Assembly: GCA_965247375.1 (NCBI GenBank)
Contig: CBDFHU010000071.1
Location: 33,296-97,295, forward strand
DNA from: Arsenicibacter sp965247375
GTDB taxonomy: Bacteria > Bacteroidota > Bacteroidia > Cytophagales > Spirosomataceae
Direction: 5' to 3'
DNA length: 64,000 nucleotides
Shown here: in pieces, positions 6,955 to 16,293 of the stretch
How positions within the stretch are numbered: position 1 is the stretch's first letter
Layout: each line of letters starts with the position of its first letter
The notes under the pieces: model-generated
What the model was told of the DNA's origin: nothing
Seen by the model: the letters and a program-made list of their open reading frames with translations, nothing else
Database searches by the model: none
Position numbers and translations under genes: made by a program

Positions 6955-6978
6955 GAGACGCAACACCTGTTGCGTCTC
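6955..6978. repeat. Palindromic repeat, copy 1 (GAGACGCAAC type)
   Basis: GAGACGCAAC (6955-6964) and GTTGCGTCTC (6969-6978) form a perfect 10-bp stem with a 4-nt loop. A second, diverged copy lies at 7044-7065. Palindromes of this sequence are, from memory, dispersed in several bacterial genomes including Bacteroidota. It sits upstream of the sigma gene and downstream of the transketolase gene. Confidence 0.6.
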
Positions 6979-7043
6979 CGGTCTACGTCAGTTCATCAAA
7001 CTATTTTACGTCTCGTTGCTTCAGGAAACCTTCTCCGGAAGAG

Positions 7044-7065
7044 GAGACGCAAGATGTTGCATCTC
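7044..7065. repeat. Palindromic repeat, copy 2 (GAGACGCAA type)
   Basis: GAGACGCAA (7044-7052) and TTGCATCTC (7057-7065) form a 9-bp stem with one non-Watson-Crick position. It is a diverged copy of the element at 6955-6978, ending 4 bp before the transketolase stop codon. Confidence 0.5.
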
Positions 7066-7069
7066 TACG

Positions 7070-8029
7070 CTACGCAGCTTTGCGCTGCATAGCTTTCTTA
7101 ACGGCTTCAACAATTTTATCGGCAGTCAGGCCATATTTTTCCATCAGCTGGGCCGGTGTACCGCTTTCGCCGAAGGTATCATGCACCCCGATCATTTCGA
7201 GCGGAGCCGGATAATTGCGCGCCAGTACCTGCGCTACGCTGTCACCTAAACCACCGTTCAGCATATGTTCTTCCGCCGAAACGGCACAGCCTGTTTTCTT
7301 CACCGAAGCCAGAATCGCTTCTTCATCTAACGGTTTAATCGTATGAATGTTGATAATGTCGGCTTCGATTCCTTCTTCGGACAGCTTTTCACCTGCCTGG
7401 ATAGCTTCCCAAACCAGGTGTCCGGTCGCAAAAATCGATACATCCGGACCTTCGTTCAGGATGACTGCTTTACCAATTTCAAATTTCTGATCTGCCGGCG
7501 TAAAAATCGGCACTACCGGACGACCAAAGCGCAGGTAAACCGGCCCTTCGTGTTCGGCAATGGCAATGGTGGCAGCTTTTGTCTGGTTGAAGTCACACGG
7601 GTTGATAACGGTCATGTTCGGCAACATCTTCATCATCCCGAGGTCTTCCAGAATCTGGTGCGTCGCGCCGTCTTCGCCCAGTGTCAGGCCGGCGTGCGAT
7701 GCACAAATTTTAACATTTTTGTTAGAGTAACAAACCGACTGACGAATTTGATCATATACGCGGCCGGTAGCAAAGTTGGCGAACGTGGTCGCAAACGGGA
7801 TTTTACCGCCGATGGTTAATCCGGCTGCCACCCCGATCATGTTTGCTTCGGCAATACCACATTGTACGTAACGCTCCGGAAACTCCTTAATGAAGCCTTC
7901 CAGTTTCAGCGATCCTGCCAGATCGGCAGTCATCGCGACCACATCCGGGTTTGTCCGGCCCAGCTCCAGAATACCGGCGCCAAAACCTGAACGAGTATCT
8001 TTCTTTTCGGTAAATGTATATTTTTTCAT
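7070..8029 (-). CDS. Transketolase, C-terminal subunit (pyrimidine-binding and C-terminal domains)
   Basis: 319 residues equal to the second half of transketolase: the pyrimidine-binding domain (about 5-170, with DLAGSLKL, the GIAEANMIGVAAGL motif whose Glu activates thiamine diphosphate, and HAGLTLGEDGATHQ) and the C-terminal domain (about 190-310). With the N-terminal subunit encoded at 9677-10534 it forms the enzyme that moves two-carbon ketol units in the pentose-phosphate pathway. In split transketolases the two genes are usually adjacent; here two unrelated genes lie between them. K-A-A tail after a helical end; start ATG at 8029. Confidence 0.92.
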   Translation of the reverse strand: MKKYTFTEKKDTRSGFGAGILELGRTNPDVVAMTADLAGSLKLEGFIKEFPERYVQCGIAEANMIGVAAGLTIGGKIPFATTFANFATGRVYDQIRQSVCYSNKNVKICASHAGLTLGEDGATHQILEDLGMMKMLPNMTVINPCDFNQTKAATIAIAEHEGPVYLRFGRPVVPIFTPADQKFEIGKAVILNEGPDVSIFATGHLVWEAIQAGEKLSEEGIEADIINIHTIKPLDEEAILASVKKTGCAVSAEEHMLNGGLGDSVAQVLARNYPAPLEMIGVHDTFGESGTPAQLMEKYGLTADKIVEAVKKAMQRKAA

Positions 8030-8034
8030 GTCTG

Positions 8035-8610
8035 TTATCCGGCCGTCGAAGCGAGCCGTTGCAATTTAGTTAAAAAGTATCGTGCCGACAGGCAATTCGG
8101 ATGCGCCGCCGCCCGCTCAGGCGTAAAGCCGTATTTAAGCATCCGGTTTAGCAGAATGGCCTTACCGCCAACGCCACGCCCTGTTTTCTGTAAAAAGAGT
8201 TCTTTCAGGTAGTCAAAAGGCGCGGGTATTGTTTCAGGCTCCTCACAATAGTAACCAGTATCATTCAGTATGCTTTGCAAGGTTCCGGTATTACTCAAAA
8301 ACCAGGCTTCAATTTGCTTCACCGCCACTAAAACGTGTTGATCCGGTGACGCGTTAATGCGCTCACGGGTCAAAGTAACACAGGCGTCATCGTCTGAATC
8401 GGTCAGGATCACAATTTGCTGCGCTCCTCGTAAGGCCAGTTCTTTTGTGATAAGTCCTATGTTATGCGGTAATAAATTACCACTCCCTTTGGCATCAATC
8501 ACCTCAAAAACGCACTCAATCCGGTTTTGATGCAACCAAGTCTGAAAGGCAGCTGACTCAATGATCGCCTTTTCGGTTTTGCCTTCACAAATAAAGCCAA
8601 CCTTTACCAC
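8035..8610 (-). CDS. TOPRIM/DUF4276-like nuclease-type protein, partner of the ATPase
   Basis: A 191-residue protein with TOPRIM-type signatures: FICEGKTEKAII (Glu9) at the N-terminus and VILTDSDDDA (Asp71, Asp73, Asp74) after a second strand. This matches DUF4276-like proteins that pair with RecF/OLD-type ATPases. The TOPRIM fold coordinates metal for DNA or RNA cleavage. The start is GTG at 8610, overlapping the end of the ATPase gene by 7 bp, so the two are translationally coupled. It ends 5 bp before the transketolase C-subunit gene. Comparable pairs (PARIS, OLD, Gabija) are anti-phage systems; a defence role here is inferred. Confidence 0.75.
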   Translation of the reverse strand: MVKVGFICEGKTEKAIIESAAFQTWLHQNRIECVFEVIDAKGSGNLLPHNIGLITKELALRGAQQIVILTDSDDDACVTLTRERINASPDQHVLVAVKQIEAWFLSNTGTLQSILNDTGYYCEEPETIPAPFDYLKELFLQKTGRGVGGKAILLNRMLKYGFTPERAAAHPNCLSARYFLTKLQRLASTAG

Positions 8611-9608
8611 GGCAGCCCACCTCCAAGAGCATTTGTAAGCCAGGCTTCGTCCATACGCCAGCCCTTCAGGTCATCACCGTTAAATTGTCTGACCCTCGTC
8701 GAGCCTTGCTTTTTATCAACTACAACCAGCTCTTCCGGGCGGACCCGCGACGCCATTGTCTGCGAATGTGTATTGAGCCAGATATAATGTCCGCGCTCTT
8801 CACACATCGTACGGTAGAAATCAACCAACTCACCGGCCACCTGCGGGTGTAGACCGTTTTCAGGCTCTTCGATGCACAGAAACTGAGGCTTATCGTCGCT
8901 CTGGTAAACGGCCGTCAGTAAAGCCAGAATGTTGTAGGTACCGTCTGAAATCAGGTTTTTGGTAAAGGGGTTGTCTGAGTACTGTTCGTACCAGAGAAGC
9001 GTTCCATCGGCACTATACTGACTTTTCATTACCTCAACCGATTTAAACTCAGGCACAAAGAGCTCTAGCCATTCAAAGAATTCGTTTTTCAGAATTATAT
9101 TAGTCAAAACCCGCTTCAACACTTTCTCAAGATTTGTAGCAGCGCCATTTAAACTACTATCATCAATAAAACGCTTTCGAAGTAGCTTTTCATTACCAAC
9201 AAAAATTCTGCTAAACCCTCTGGCGAAATCTAAATACCGTTGTTCGTTCTCCATCCGGCTTTGTTCATCAAAAGCTACCAGTCCGACTTCAACCAATAAT
9301 TTGTTAGCTTCTAATTCACTTATAGTTTGATAGGAGCTATTTCTTGCCCATACAAACTTATCTGCTTCTATTTGAAAACGATAGCTTGACGAGCTGTGTG
9401 TCAACCTGTTCTGAAGATAATCTGCACCTCCAAAAAGCCGTAACTTCTCTCCAACATCTGTTTGTGGGATATGAAACTCCAGCGCCTCGAAAATATTGGA
9501 TTTGCCGGAACCGTTGGGGCCGACAAATACCGTAAACGGATTAGGCTCAATGAGCTCAATCCGTTCAATAGACTTAAAATTTTCGATGACAAGGCGCTTG
9601 ATCTTCAT
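8604..9608 (-). CDS. RecF/OLD-type AAA ATPase
   Basis: 334 residues with an SMC/RecF-like N-terminus (MKIKRLVIENFKSIERIELIE), Walker A GPNGSGKS (30-37), an ABC-like signature region (SDGTYNILALL, 221 on), Walker B CIEEPENGLHP (245-255) and the H-loop WLNTHSQT (His281). It therefore belongs to the AAA_21/OLD-like ATPases, without its own TOPRIM domain; that function is supplied by the overlapping downstream gene. The middle (about 85-200) is AT-richer in codons than the neighbouring metabolic genes. It lies within the transketolase locus. Probably an ATP-driven sensor or activator of the nuclease partner. Confidence 0.8.
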   Translation of the reverse strand: MKIKRLVIENFKSIERIELIEPNPFTVFVGPNGSGKSNIFEALEFHIPQTDVGEKLRLFGGADYLQNRLTHSSSSYRFQIEADKFVWARNSSYQTISELEANKLLVEVGLVAFDEQSRMENEQRYLDFARGFSRIFVGNEKLLRKRFIDDSSLNGAATNLEKVLKRVLTNIILKNEFFEWLELFVPEFKSVEVMKSQYSADGTLLWYEQYSDNPFTKNLISDGTYNILALLTAVYQSDDKPQFLCIEEPENGLHPQVAGELVDFYRTMCEERGHYIWLNTHSQTMASRVRPEELVVVDKKQGSTRVRQFNGDDLKGWRMDEAWLTNALGGGLPW

Positions 9609-9676
9609 ACGCTACAGAGATCTTGATTCAGGCAGTGCTTTAGCTAAATCACTCAATCGCACATTCACTCAATGGC

Positions 9677-10534
9677 TCAATAATCCTCCTGCCCGATGGT
9701 TTGTGGTAATTGATTTAAGGCAACGGCAAGTTGTTCGTCATTTGGAGCAACACCGTGCCATTTGTGGCTGCCCATCATGTAGTCGATGCCATATCCCATT
9801 TCGGTATGCATCAGAATCATAGTCGGTACATCGGCATCCTGGCGCGATGCTTTCAGTTTCGCCACCACGTCGGCCATGTTATTACCTTCCATGTGCTCTA
9901 CGTTCCAGCCGAAAGCCTTGTATTTTTCGCCCAGGTCGCGGTTATTCATGACCAGACTGGTCGGGCCGTCAATCTGCTGACCGTTCAGGTCGATTACAGC
10001 TGTTAGGTTACCCAGCTTATGGTGCGGCGCAAAGGTAGCACCTTCCCAGACCTGGCCTTCCTGCTGCTCACCGTCGCCCATCAGGACATACACATGTGAG
10101 TCGTCACCATTCAGACGCTTGGCTAAGGCAGCTCCGCAGGCAACCGACAAACCCTGACCCAGCGAACCTGATGCAATACGAACGCCCGGCAGATGTTCGG
10201 CGGTTGTCGGGTGGCCCTGCAGTCGGCTGTCCAGCTTACGGAACGTAGCCAATTCTGAAACCGGGAAATAGCCCCGACGAGCCAGTACGGAGTAAAACAG
10301 CGGCGAAATATGGCCGTTCGACAGGAAGAAAACATCTTCACCTTTTGCGTCCATGTCAAAAATAACCGTACCCTGCCCGTCTTCTTTCAGACGCATTACG
10401 TCAAAATAAAGTGCTACCAGAAGATCAGTACAGCCCAGCGAACCGCCCGGGTGGCCTGAATTTACGGCATGCACCATCCGGACGATGTCACGCCGAACCT
10501 GAGTAGCAATCTGTTCGAGTTGTTGGATTTCCAT
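9677..10534 (-). CDS. Transketolase, N-terminal (thiamine diphosphate-binding) subunit
   Basis: 285 residues forming the first transketolase domain. It has AVNSGHPGGSLGCTDLLVAL, the SLGQGLSVACGAAL segment, and the thiamine diphosphate/metal motif MGDGEQQEGQVWEGATFA followed by VIDLN. Its partner subunit is at 7070-8029 on the same strand, separated by the ATPase-TOPRIM pair. The start ATG at 10534 matches family N-termini. Confidence 0.92.
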   Translation of the reverse strand: MEIQQLEQIATQVRRDIVRMVHAVNSGHPGGSLGCTDLLVALYFDVMRLKEDGQGTVIFDMDAKGEDVFFLSNGHISPLFYSVLARRGYFPVSELATFRKLDSRLQGHPTTAEHLPGVRIASGSLGQGLSVACGAALAKRLNGDDSHVYVLMGDGEQQEGQVWEGATFAPHHKLGNLTAVIDLNGQQIDGPTSLVMNNRDLGEKYKAFGWNVEHMEGNNMADVVAKLKASRQDADVPTMILMHTEMGYGIDYMMGSHKWHGVAPNDEQLAVALNQLPQTIGQEDY

Positions 10535-10582
10535 AGTTTTAGGTTTGCAAGCCTTGCAGTGGCCTCAAAAGAGGTTGTCAAC

Positions 10583-11032
10583 TTACTTTAAAATTTGTTC
10601 TGCGTGTTTTTTTGTATCAACTTTTCCGATGATTTCCGAAATTATACCCTGTTCGTCAATGACAAACGTGGTCCGTACAGTGCCCATGTACGTGCGGCCA
10701 TACATCGATTTTTCTTTCCATACGTTATACGCCTCCACCACCTTCTGGTCGGTGTCGGAAATCAATGTGAAGGGAAGTTCGTATTTGCTGATGAATTTCT
10801 GATGCGCTTTTTCGGCATCAACACTTACACCGATTACCTCATACCCCGCCTGTTGCAGCGCACTGTAATTGTCCCGGAGGCTACAGGCCTGGGCCGTACA
10901 GCCGGGTGTATCGTCTTTCGGGTAAAAATACAGCACCACTTTTTTCCCCCGATAGTCTGACAAACGGACCGGCTGTCCGTTCTGATCGTTTGCGGTAAAA
11001 TCCGGTGCCGGATCGCCAACGTGTAAGCTCAT
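10583..11032 (-). CDS. bcp: Peroxiredoxin, Bcp/PrxQ type
   Basis: A 149-residue thioredoxin-dependent peroxiredoxin with the peroxidatic Cys45 and resolving Cys50 (DDTPGCTAQACSLRD), the spacing of PrxQ/Bcp. The family reduces hydrogen peroxide and organic hydroperoxides in the cytoplasm. No signal peptide. It is followed by the transketolase gene 48 bp downstream, so read-through is possible. Confidence 0.93.
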   Translation of the reverse strand: MSLHVGDPAPDFTANDQNGQPVRLSDYRGKKVVLYFYPKDDTPGCTAQACSLRDNYSALQQAGYEVIGVSVDAEKAHQKFISKYELPFTLISDTDQKVVEAYNVWKEKSMYGRTYMGTVRTTFVIDEQGIISEIIGKVDTKKHAEQILK

Positions 11033-11062
11033 AGTTGAATGGTTTCTGTCTTCTGAAATCGA

Positions 11063-13120
11063 TTACCGGCGACGCTTTTTCCCCTTACTTTTCGGGGATG
11101 CCTTCTTACGGGACGCCGCTTTTGGTTTTGCTTTAGGCTTTGGTTTACTGATGGTTGTCCGCACAGTCGATACGTTTCCGGACCGGTCAGTAACCTCGAT
11201 GATCACCTCCGATTCATCCGGGAAATCCTCGTCCGGATACAGCTTATCCGACCAGATCAGCGCCCGTTTATAATCGTACTGCATCAGAGTCCACTCGCCG
11301 TTCACCAGCGCCCGGAATGTATTGATGCCGGAACGATCATCACTGATACGGGCTGAAATACCGTTTGCCGTTGCCGACAGCATATTAATTGACGGCGGAT
11401 TCATGTCCGTTAAGAGCTGAAACCGGCCTAATTCTCTGGTTCTGAACTCAATCCGGCCGTTTTTCCAGGTTCCGCCGACAAACCGGCTCCTCCCCCCGCT
11501 GACCATATACACGCGTGTCCGTGATGTATCAACCGCTACGGGATAGGCCGGTGTCCAGGTTACGGTCAGATAATCATTGATCGGTATCGTCGGCTGATTA
11601 ATCTCCAGAACGCCCCCGGGCAACTGCCGTGTTGTCAGATATAAGGTATCAAAAAGCGTTTTGCTGTCGAAATTCAGCTTCACGCCCTCCCCTTCGTACT
11701 CCTGCGGTTTGCCGGGCAAAATACGTTTCCGGAAGTTGGTAGCCACTACCCCACGCCCAACCTGAATGGAGTCAGGCAGGTACTTGTTCAGATCGATCAG
11801 GTAAATACCCTGATTCTGACGGATATAACTTACCGGCAATTCTTCGGTTTTTGTACCATGAAACAACAACGCCACCGGCACTTCGGTGGTCCGGAAGTTA
11901 CGGACAGCCAGTTTCAGCACATTTTCATCGACTGTAATGGTAGCCGCTTCGGCCGCACTGCCCGGCACGACTGACGATGCCTGAACGACCGTTGCCGGTT
12001 CCGGTTGTACTGTAAAGCGTAGTACGGTCGGGTTCTGATACACGTCAAATAGGGTCACCTGAACTTCATGTAGCTGCCCGTCGAACAGCGGCAGGCGACC
12101 ACGCCGGCCATCGGTCCGGTAAATCGGCAGGGTGTTACCGTCGGCCACGTAGCAGCGATGATAGCGTAACCCGAACAACTGCTCTACTTCGTAATTTTCG
12201 TGGATGTTCATCAGGCGGGTCAGCTCGTTGGGAAACGTATCCATGTTATACGCAAACACCTCTTTGCCGTCCAGCTTGATTTCGATGCAGTTCAGCCCGT
12301 TTTTGTACGGTGATCCGCCGGTGCGGTCGAACCCGAGAATTTCCATACCGATCAGGCCCGAAGCCGTTACCGGTTGATTCAGCCCGTATGACCCGTCCGG
12401 ACGCCGTACCGGCACCAGGTTGATCCGCTGGTATTCGCCGTTGATCCGCGAACCCGTTGTCAGCGTCTTGAGAGCAATCCGTTCAATTACCGGCGGCAGA
12501 TTGTCGCTCAGCTCGCGAAAATCATACAGCAGCGGGTTAATCAGGTTGTCTTTCGGGTCACGGACTTCAAAATGAAGGTGCGGCCCGCCTGATCCGCCCG
12601 TGTTCCCCGACAACGCGACGATATCGCCCTTTTTCACCGGAAACTGACCAGGTGCCGGCCGTAAGTCAATTTCAAACGTTTGTTTACGGTATTGTTGCTC
12701 ACGCAGGTACACGCCGAGCGTATCCTTCAGCTCTTTCAGGTGCCCGTAGACCGTTGTCAGTCCGTTCGGATGTTTAATAAAGATAACGTTACCATATCCA
12801 CCAGTAAACACCGCAATCCGCGAGATGTAACCATCGGCGGCGGCGTATACGTTCAGGCCTTCGCGCCCGCCGGTCCGGATATCGATACCGGCATGAAAGT
12901 GATTGGCCCGCAGATCACCCAAACCACCCGAAAGCGAGTTAGCCTGCCCCGGCTGAATCGGGAACCTGAAATAGCCTGGTTCCAGATAATTGGCTCCGTT
13001 TTCCGACGTCAGGGTTGTTTTTTTTATCTCCCGTTTCAATTGCCCAAATACCCCGCCAATGACACCAAGCGATAAAAAACCAGCCAGTATTGTACGTTTC
13101 CCAAACCGTCGAATCCTCAT
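11063..13120 (-). CDS. M23 (LytM) peptidoglycan metallopeptidase with C-terminal beta domains
   Basis: 685 residues with an N-terminal signal or anchor segment (about 10-26). The LytM domain spans about 55-195, with zinc ligands HAGID (His76, Asp80) and HLH (His183) plus catalytic-type His127 and His181. A large beta-rich region follows, and the C-terminus is a Lys/Arg-rich tail (about 655-685, KPKPKAKPKAASRKK). It probably cleaves peptidoglycan cross-links in the periplasm. The basic tail is unusual and may bind the wall or other polyanions. The gene lies 30 bp upstream of bcp on the same strand. Confidence 0.88.
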   Translation of the reverse strand: MRIRRFGKRTILAGFLSLGVIGGVFGQLKREIKKTTLTSENGANYLEPGYFRFPIQPGQANSLSGGLGDLRANHFHAGIDIRTGGREGLNVYAAADGYISRIAVFTGGYGNVIFIKHPNGLTTVYGHLKELKDTLGVYLREQQYRKQTFEIDLRPAPGQFPVKKGDIVALSGNTGGSGGPHLHFEVRDPKDNLINPLLYDFRELSDNLPPVIERIALKTLTTGSRINGEYQRINLVPVRRPDGSYGLNQPVTASGLIGMEILGFDRTGGSPYKNGLNCIEIKLDGKEVFAYNMDTFPNELTRLMNIHENYEVEQLFGLRYHRCYVADGNTLPIYRTDGRRGRLPLFDGQLHEVQVTLFDVYQNPTVLRFTVQPEPATVVQASSVVPGSAAEAATITVDENVLKLAVRNFRTTEVPVALLFHGTKTEELPVSYIRQNQGIYLIDLNKYLPDSIQVGRGVVATNFRKRILPGKPQEYEGEGVKLNFDSKTLFDTLYLTTRQLPGGVLEINQPTIPINDYLTVTWTPAYPVAVDTSRTRVYMVSGGRSRFVGGTWKNGRIEFRTRELGRFQLLTDMNPPSINMLSATANGISARISDDRSGINTFRALVNGEWTLMQYDYKRALIWSDKLYPDEDFPDESEVIIEVTDRSGNVSTVRTTISKPKPKAKPKAASRKKASPKSKGKKRRR

Positions 13121-13170
13121 TCCTAATCGTTAAAATGCTGTGATTGCCCGTGGACAGGCGTATTAAATCA

Positions 13171-13782
13171 TTATTTTACCTCAAAATCCAGCATCACCTG
13201 GTCTTCTAAATAGGCTGTCAGCCGGTCACCGGGCTGTACGCCGCTTACGCCTTTTGGCGTGCCGGTAAAGATGATGTCGCCCTGCTGGAGCAGGAAGTAG
13301 CGGGACACAAAGGCAATCAGGTAATCAATTTTGTAGAGCATCATGCTGGTATTGCCCTGCTGCCGCGTTTCGCCGTTGATATCGAGCCGGAAATTGATAT
13401 CCTGGAGATCGGCAAACTGGCTTTTGGGCACAAAACCCGAAATCGGCGCTGAGCCGTTAAACCCTTTGGCCAAGTCCCACGGCAAGCCTTTGGCTTTCAG
13501 CTTACTCTGTACATCCCGTGCGGTAAAGTCGATACCGACGCCGATTTCGTCGTAGTATTTATGGGCAAATTTTTCGTCAATATTCTTACCCGTCCGGCTG
13601 ATTTTAACCAGAATCTCAACTTCGTGATGTACATCCGAGGAGAAATCCGGATAATAAAACGCATCGTTATTGCGTAAAATAGCCGTTTCGGGTTTGGTAA
13701 AGATGACGGGATCTTCGGGCTGCTCGTTATTGAGCTCTTTAATATGTTCTGCGTAGTTGCGGCCGACAGCGATGATTTTCAT
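13171..13782 (-). CDS. Fumarylacetoacetate hydrolase-family protein
   Basis: A 203-residue FAH-fold enzyme. Metal-ligand motifs VHHEVEIL (Glu54, Glu56) and VGIDFTARD (Asp85) are present, as is the C-terminal GDIIFTGTPKGVSGVQPGD signature. The size fits the short FAHD1/acylpyruvase-like branch, which hydrolyses or decarboxylates 2-oxo acids such as acylpyruvates or oxaloacetate; the substrate cannot be read from sequence. It is 50 bp upstream of the M23 gene on the same strand. Confidence 0.9.
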   Translation of the reverse strand: MKIIAVGRNYAEHIKELNNEQPEDPVIFTKPETAILRNNDAFYYPDFSSDVHHEVEILVKISRTGKNIDEKFAHKYYDEIGVGIDFTARDVQSKLKAKGLPWDLAKGFNGSAPISGFVPKSQFADLQDINFRLDINGETRQQGNTSMMLYKIDYLIAFVSRYFLLQQGDIIFTGTPKGVSGVQPGDRLTAYLEDQVMLDFEVK

Positions 13783-13960
13783 GAATCAGAGAAGCACAGA
13801 AGGATTCTGTATCCGGTTAAACGATCCGTTTTAAAGCCGCAAATCTACGGACTAATGACGGTGTGGCCGAATCCGACAATAAAAAAAATGAACAATCGCT
13901 CGTTAAAAAAGGTACATATTTGACAGTTTTGCCGTCTGATACTATAAATCGTTTACTACA

Positions 13961-14779
13961 ATGAAGAAAATACTTTTGGGCGTTTTACTTTTTTCAATCG
14001 CCATCGGCTGCCAGAAAGTCCCGTTGACCGGCAGAAGCCAACTTGCATTTGTTCCGAATTCTCAGCTGTTGCCAATGTCGTTTACGAACTATAAGGAAGT
14101 TCTGGACACGAGTACGGTTGTCAACAACGGTTCGCAGGCTGAAATGATCAAGCGTGTTGGTAGCCGCCTGCGTGCAGCTATGGAAAACTATATGAATGCC
14201 AATAACTTAGGCAGCCGTCTGGAAGGTTATCAATGGGAATTCAATCTGATCCAGAGTCCGCAGGTTAATGCCTGGTGTATGCCCGGCGGTAAGGTAGCGT
14301 TCTACACCGGTATCCTGCCGTATTGCCAGGGCGAAGCCGGTGTAGCAACCGTTATGGGCCATGAGATTTCACACGCCATTGCTGAACATGGTAATGAGCG
14401 TATGAGCGAAGGGTTGGTTGCAAACGGCCTGATTCAGGGCGGGCAGCTTGTTTTAGGTACGATGTCACAGACCCAGAGAACGCAAACTAATGCGCTGTTG
14501 TTACAGGCTGCCGGTGTAGCCTTACCGGTAGGTTATCAGGTACTCCGTGAGTTACCACACAGCCGTAAGCAGGAATCAGAAGCCGATCACCTCGGGCTGA
14601 TTTTCATGGCTATGGCGGGTTATGACCCGAATGAAGCGGTAGGGTTCTGGACCCGCATGGCAAAAGCTGGTTCCGGCCAGAAGCCACCGGAATTCCTGTC
14701 AACGCACCCGTCTGATGAGCGCCGGATCAGCGATATTAAGAAGTTAATGCCGGAAGCCATGAAATATTATAAACGCTAA
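13961..14779 (+). CDS. M48-family zinc metallopeptidase, lipoprotein
   Basis: 272 residues: a lipoprotein signal peptide (lipobox SIAIGC, Cys17) and an M48 peptidase domain with GHEISHAIAEH (His134, Glu135, His138) and the third ligand in RKQESEADHLG (Glu205). It resembles the LoiP/YcaL/BepA group of envelope proteases that degrade misfolded outer-membrane proteins. A TTGACA / TATAAA pair with 17-bp spacing lies just upstream (around 13919-13947). Converges with sucC across a large palindrome. Confidence 0.9.
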   Translation: MKKILLGVLLFSIAIGCQKVPLTGRSQLAFVPNSQLLPMSFTNYKEVLDTSTVVNNGSQAEMIKRVGSRLRAAMENYMNANNLGSRLEGYQWEFNLIQSPQVNAWCMPGGKVAFYTGILPYCQGEAGVATVMGHEISHAIAEHGNERMSEGLVANGLIQGGQLVLGTMSQTQRTQTNALLLQAAGVALPVGYQVLRELPHSRKQESEADHLGLIFMAMAGYDPNEAVGFWTRMAKAGSGQKPPEFLSTHPSDERRISDIKKLMPEAMKYYKR

Positions 14780-14787
14780 GTCTTTAT

Positions 14788-14862
14788 TTTGTCATTCCGG
14801 CGAAGGAACTATTCTTTGGGCTGTGACAGCTACAAGATTCCTCCTGCGTCGGAATGACAAAG
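14788..14862. repeat. Imperfect inverted repeat (TTTGTCATTCCG / CGGAATGACAAAG)
   Basis: TTTGTCATTCCG near 14788 is matched by CGGAATGACAAAG ending near 14862. The 50-nt interior carries partly complementary GGAA-type segments. Elements beginning TCATTCCG(N)CG are, from memory, a common dispersed repeat in Bacteroidota. It lies just after the M48 gene and abuts the next palindrome. Confidence 0.5.
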
Positions 14863-14918
14863 ATTAAAGCCAAAAATGCCCCGGAGCAGCTGCTCCGGGG
14901 CATTTTTGGCTTTAATCT
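14861..14918. terminator. 58-bp perfect palindrome, bidirectional terminator
   Basis: Positions 14861-14889 are the exact reverse complement of 14890-14918: 29 bp on each side with no spacer (arms run AGATTAAAGCC to GGAGCAG). The arms hold AAAAA/TTTTT next to a GC-rich core, so either strand makes a hairpin followed by a T-run. It sits between the convergent M48 and sucC genes. Confidence 0.85.
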
Positions 14919-14928
14919 CAGATCGCGA

Positions 14929-16146
<1,218 letters not shown>

Positions 16147-16293
16147 GACAAATAAAGGAAAACAGTAGTTTTGCGTTCGCGCGGCAAGTTAGCCAATAAT
16201 TTGGTTGAGTTATCAGTTTACAGAGCACAGTTTTCATTTAACCGCGTCAATCTGTCCGAAACTGCGCGAAATAAACGACAAAACGCACACTTT

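Noticed and set aside
16171..16293. Extended N-terminus of the LolD-like ATPase from TTG 16171
   Set aside because: It adds 41 residues before the family start MQTLLQATDL and would cover the promoter region shared with sucC.
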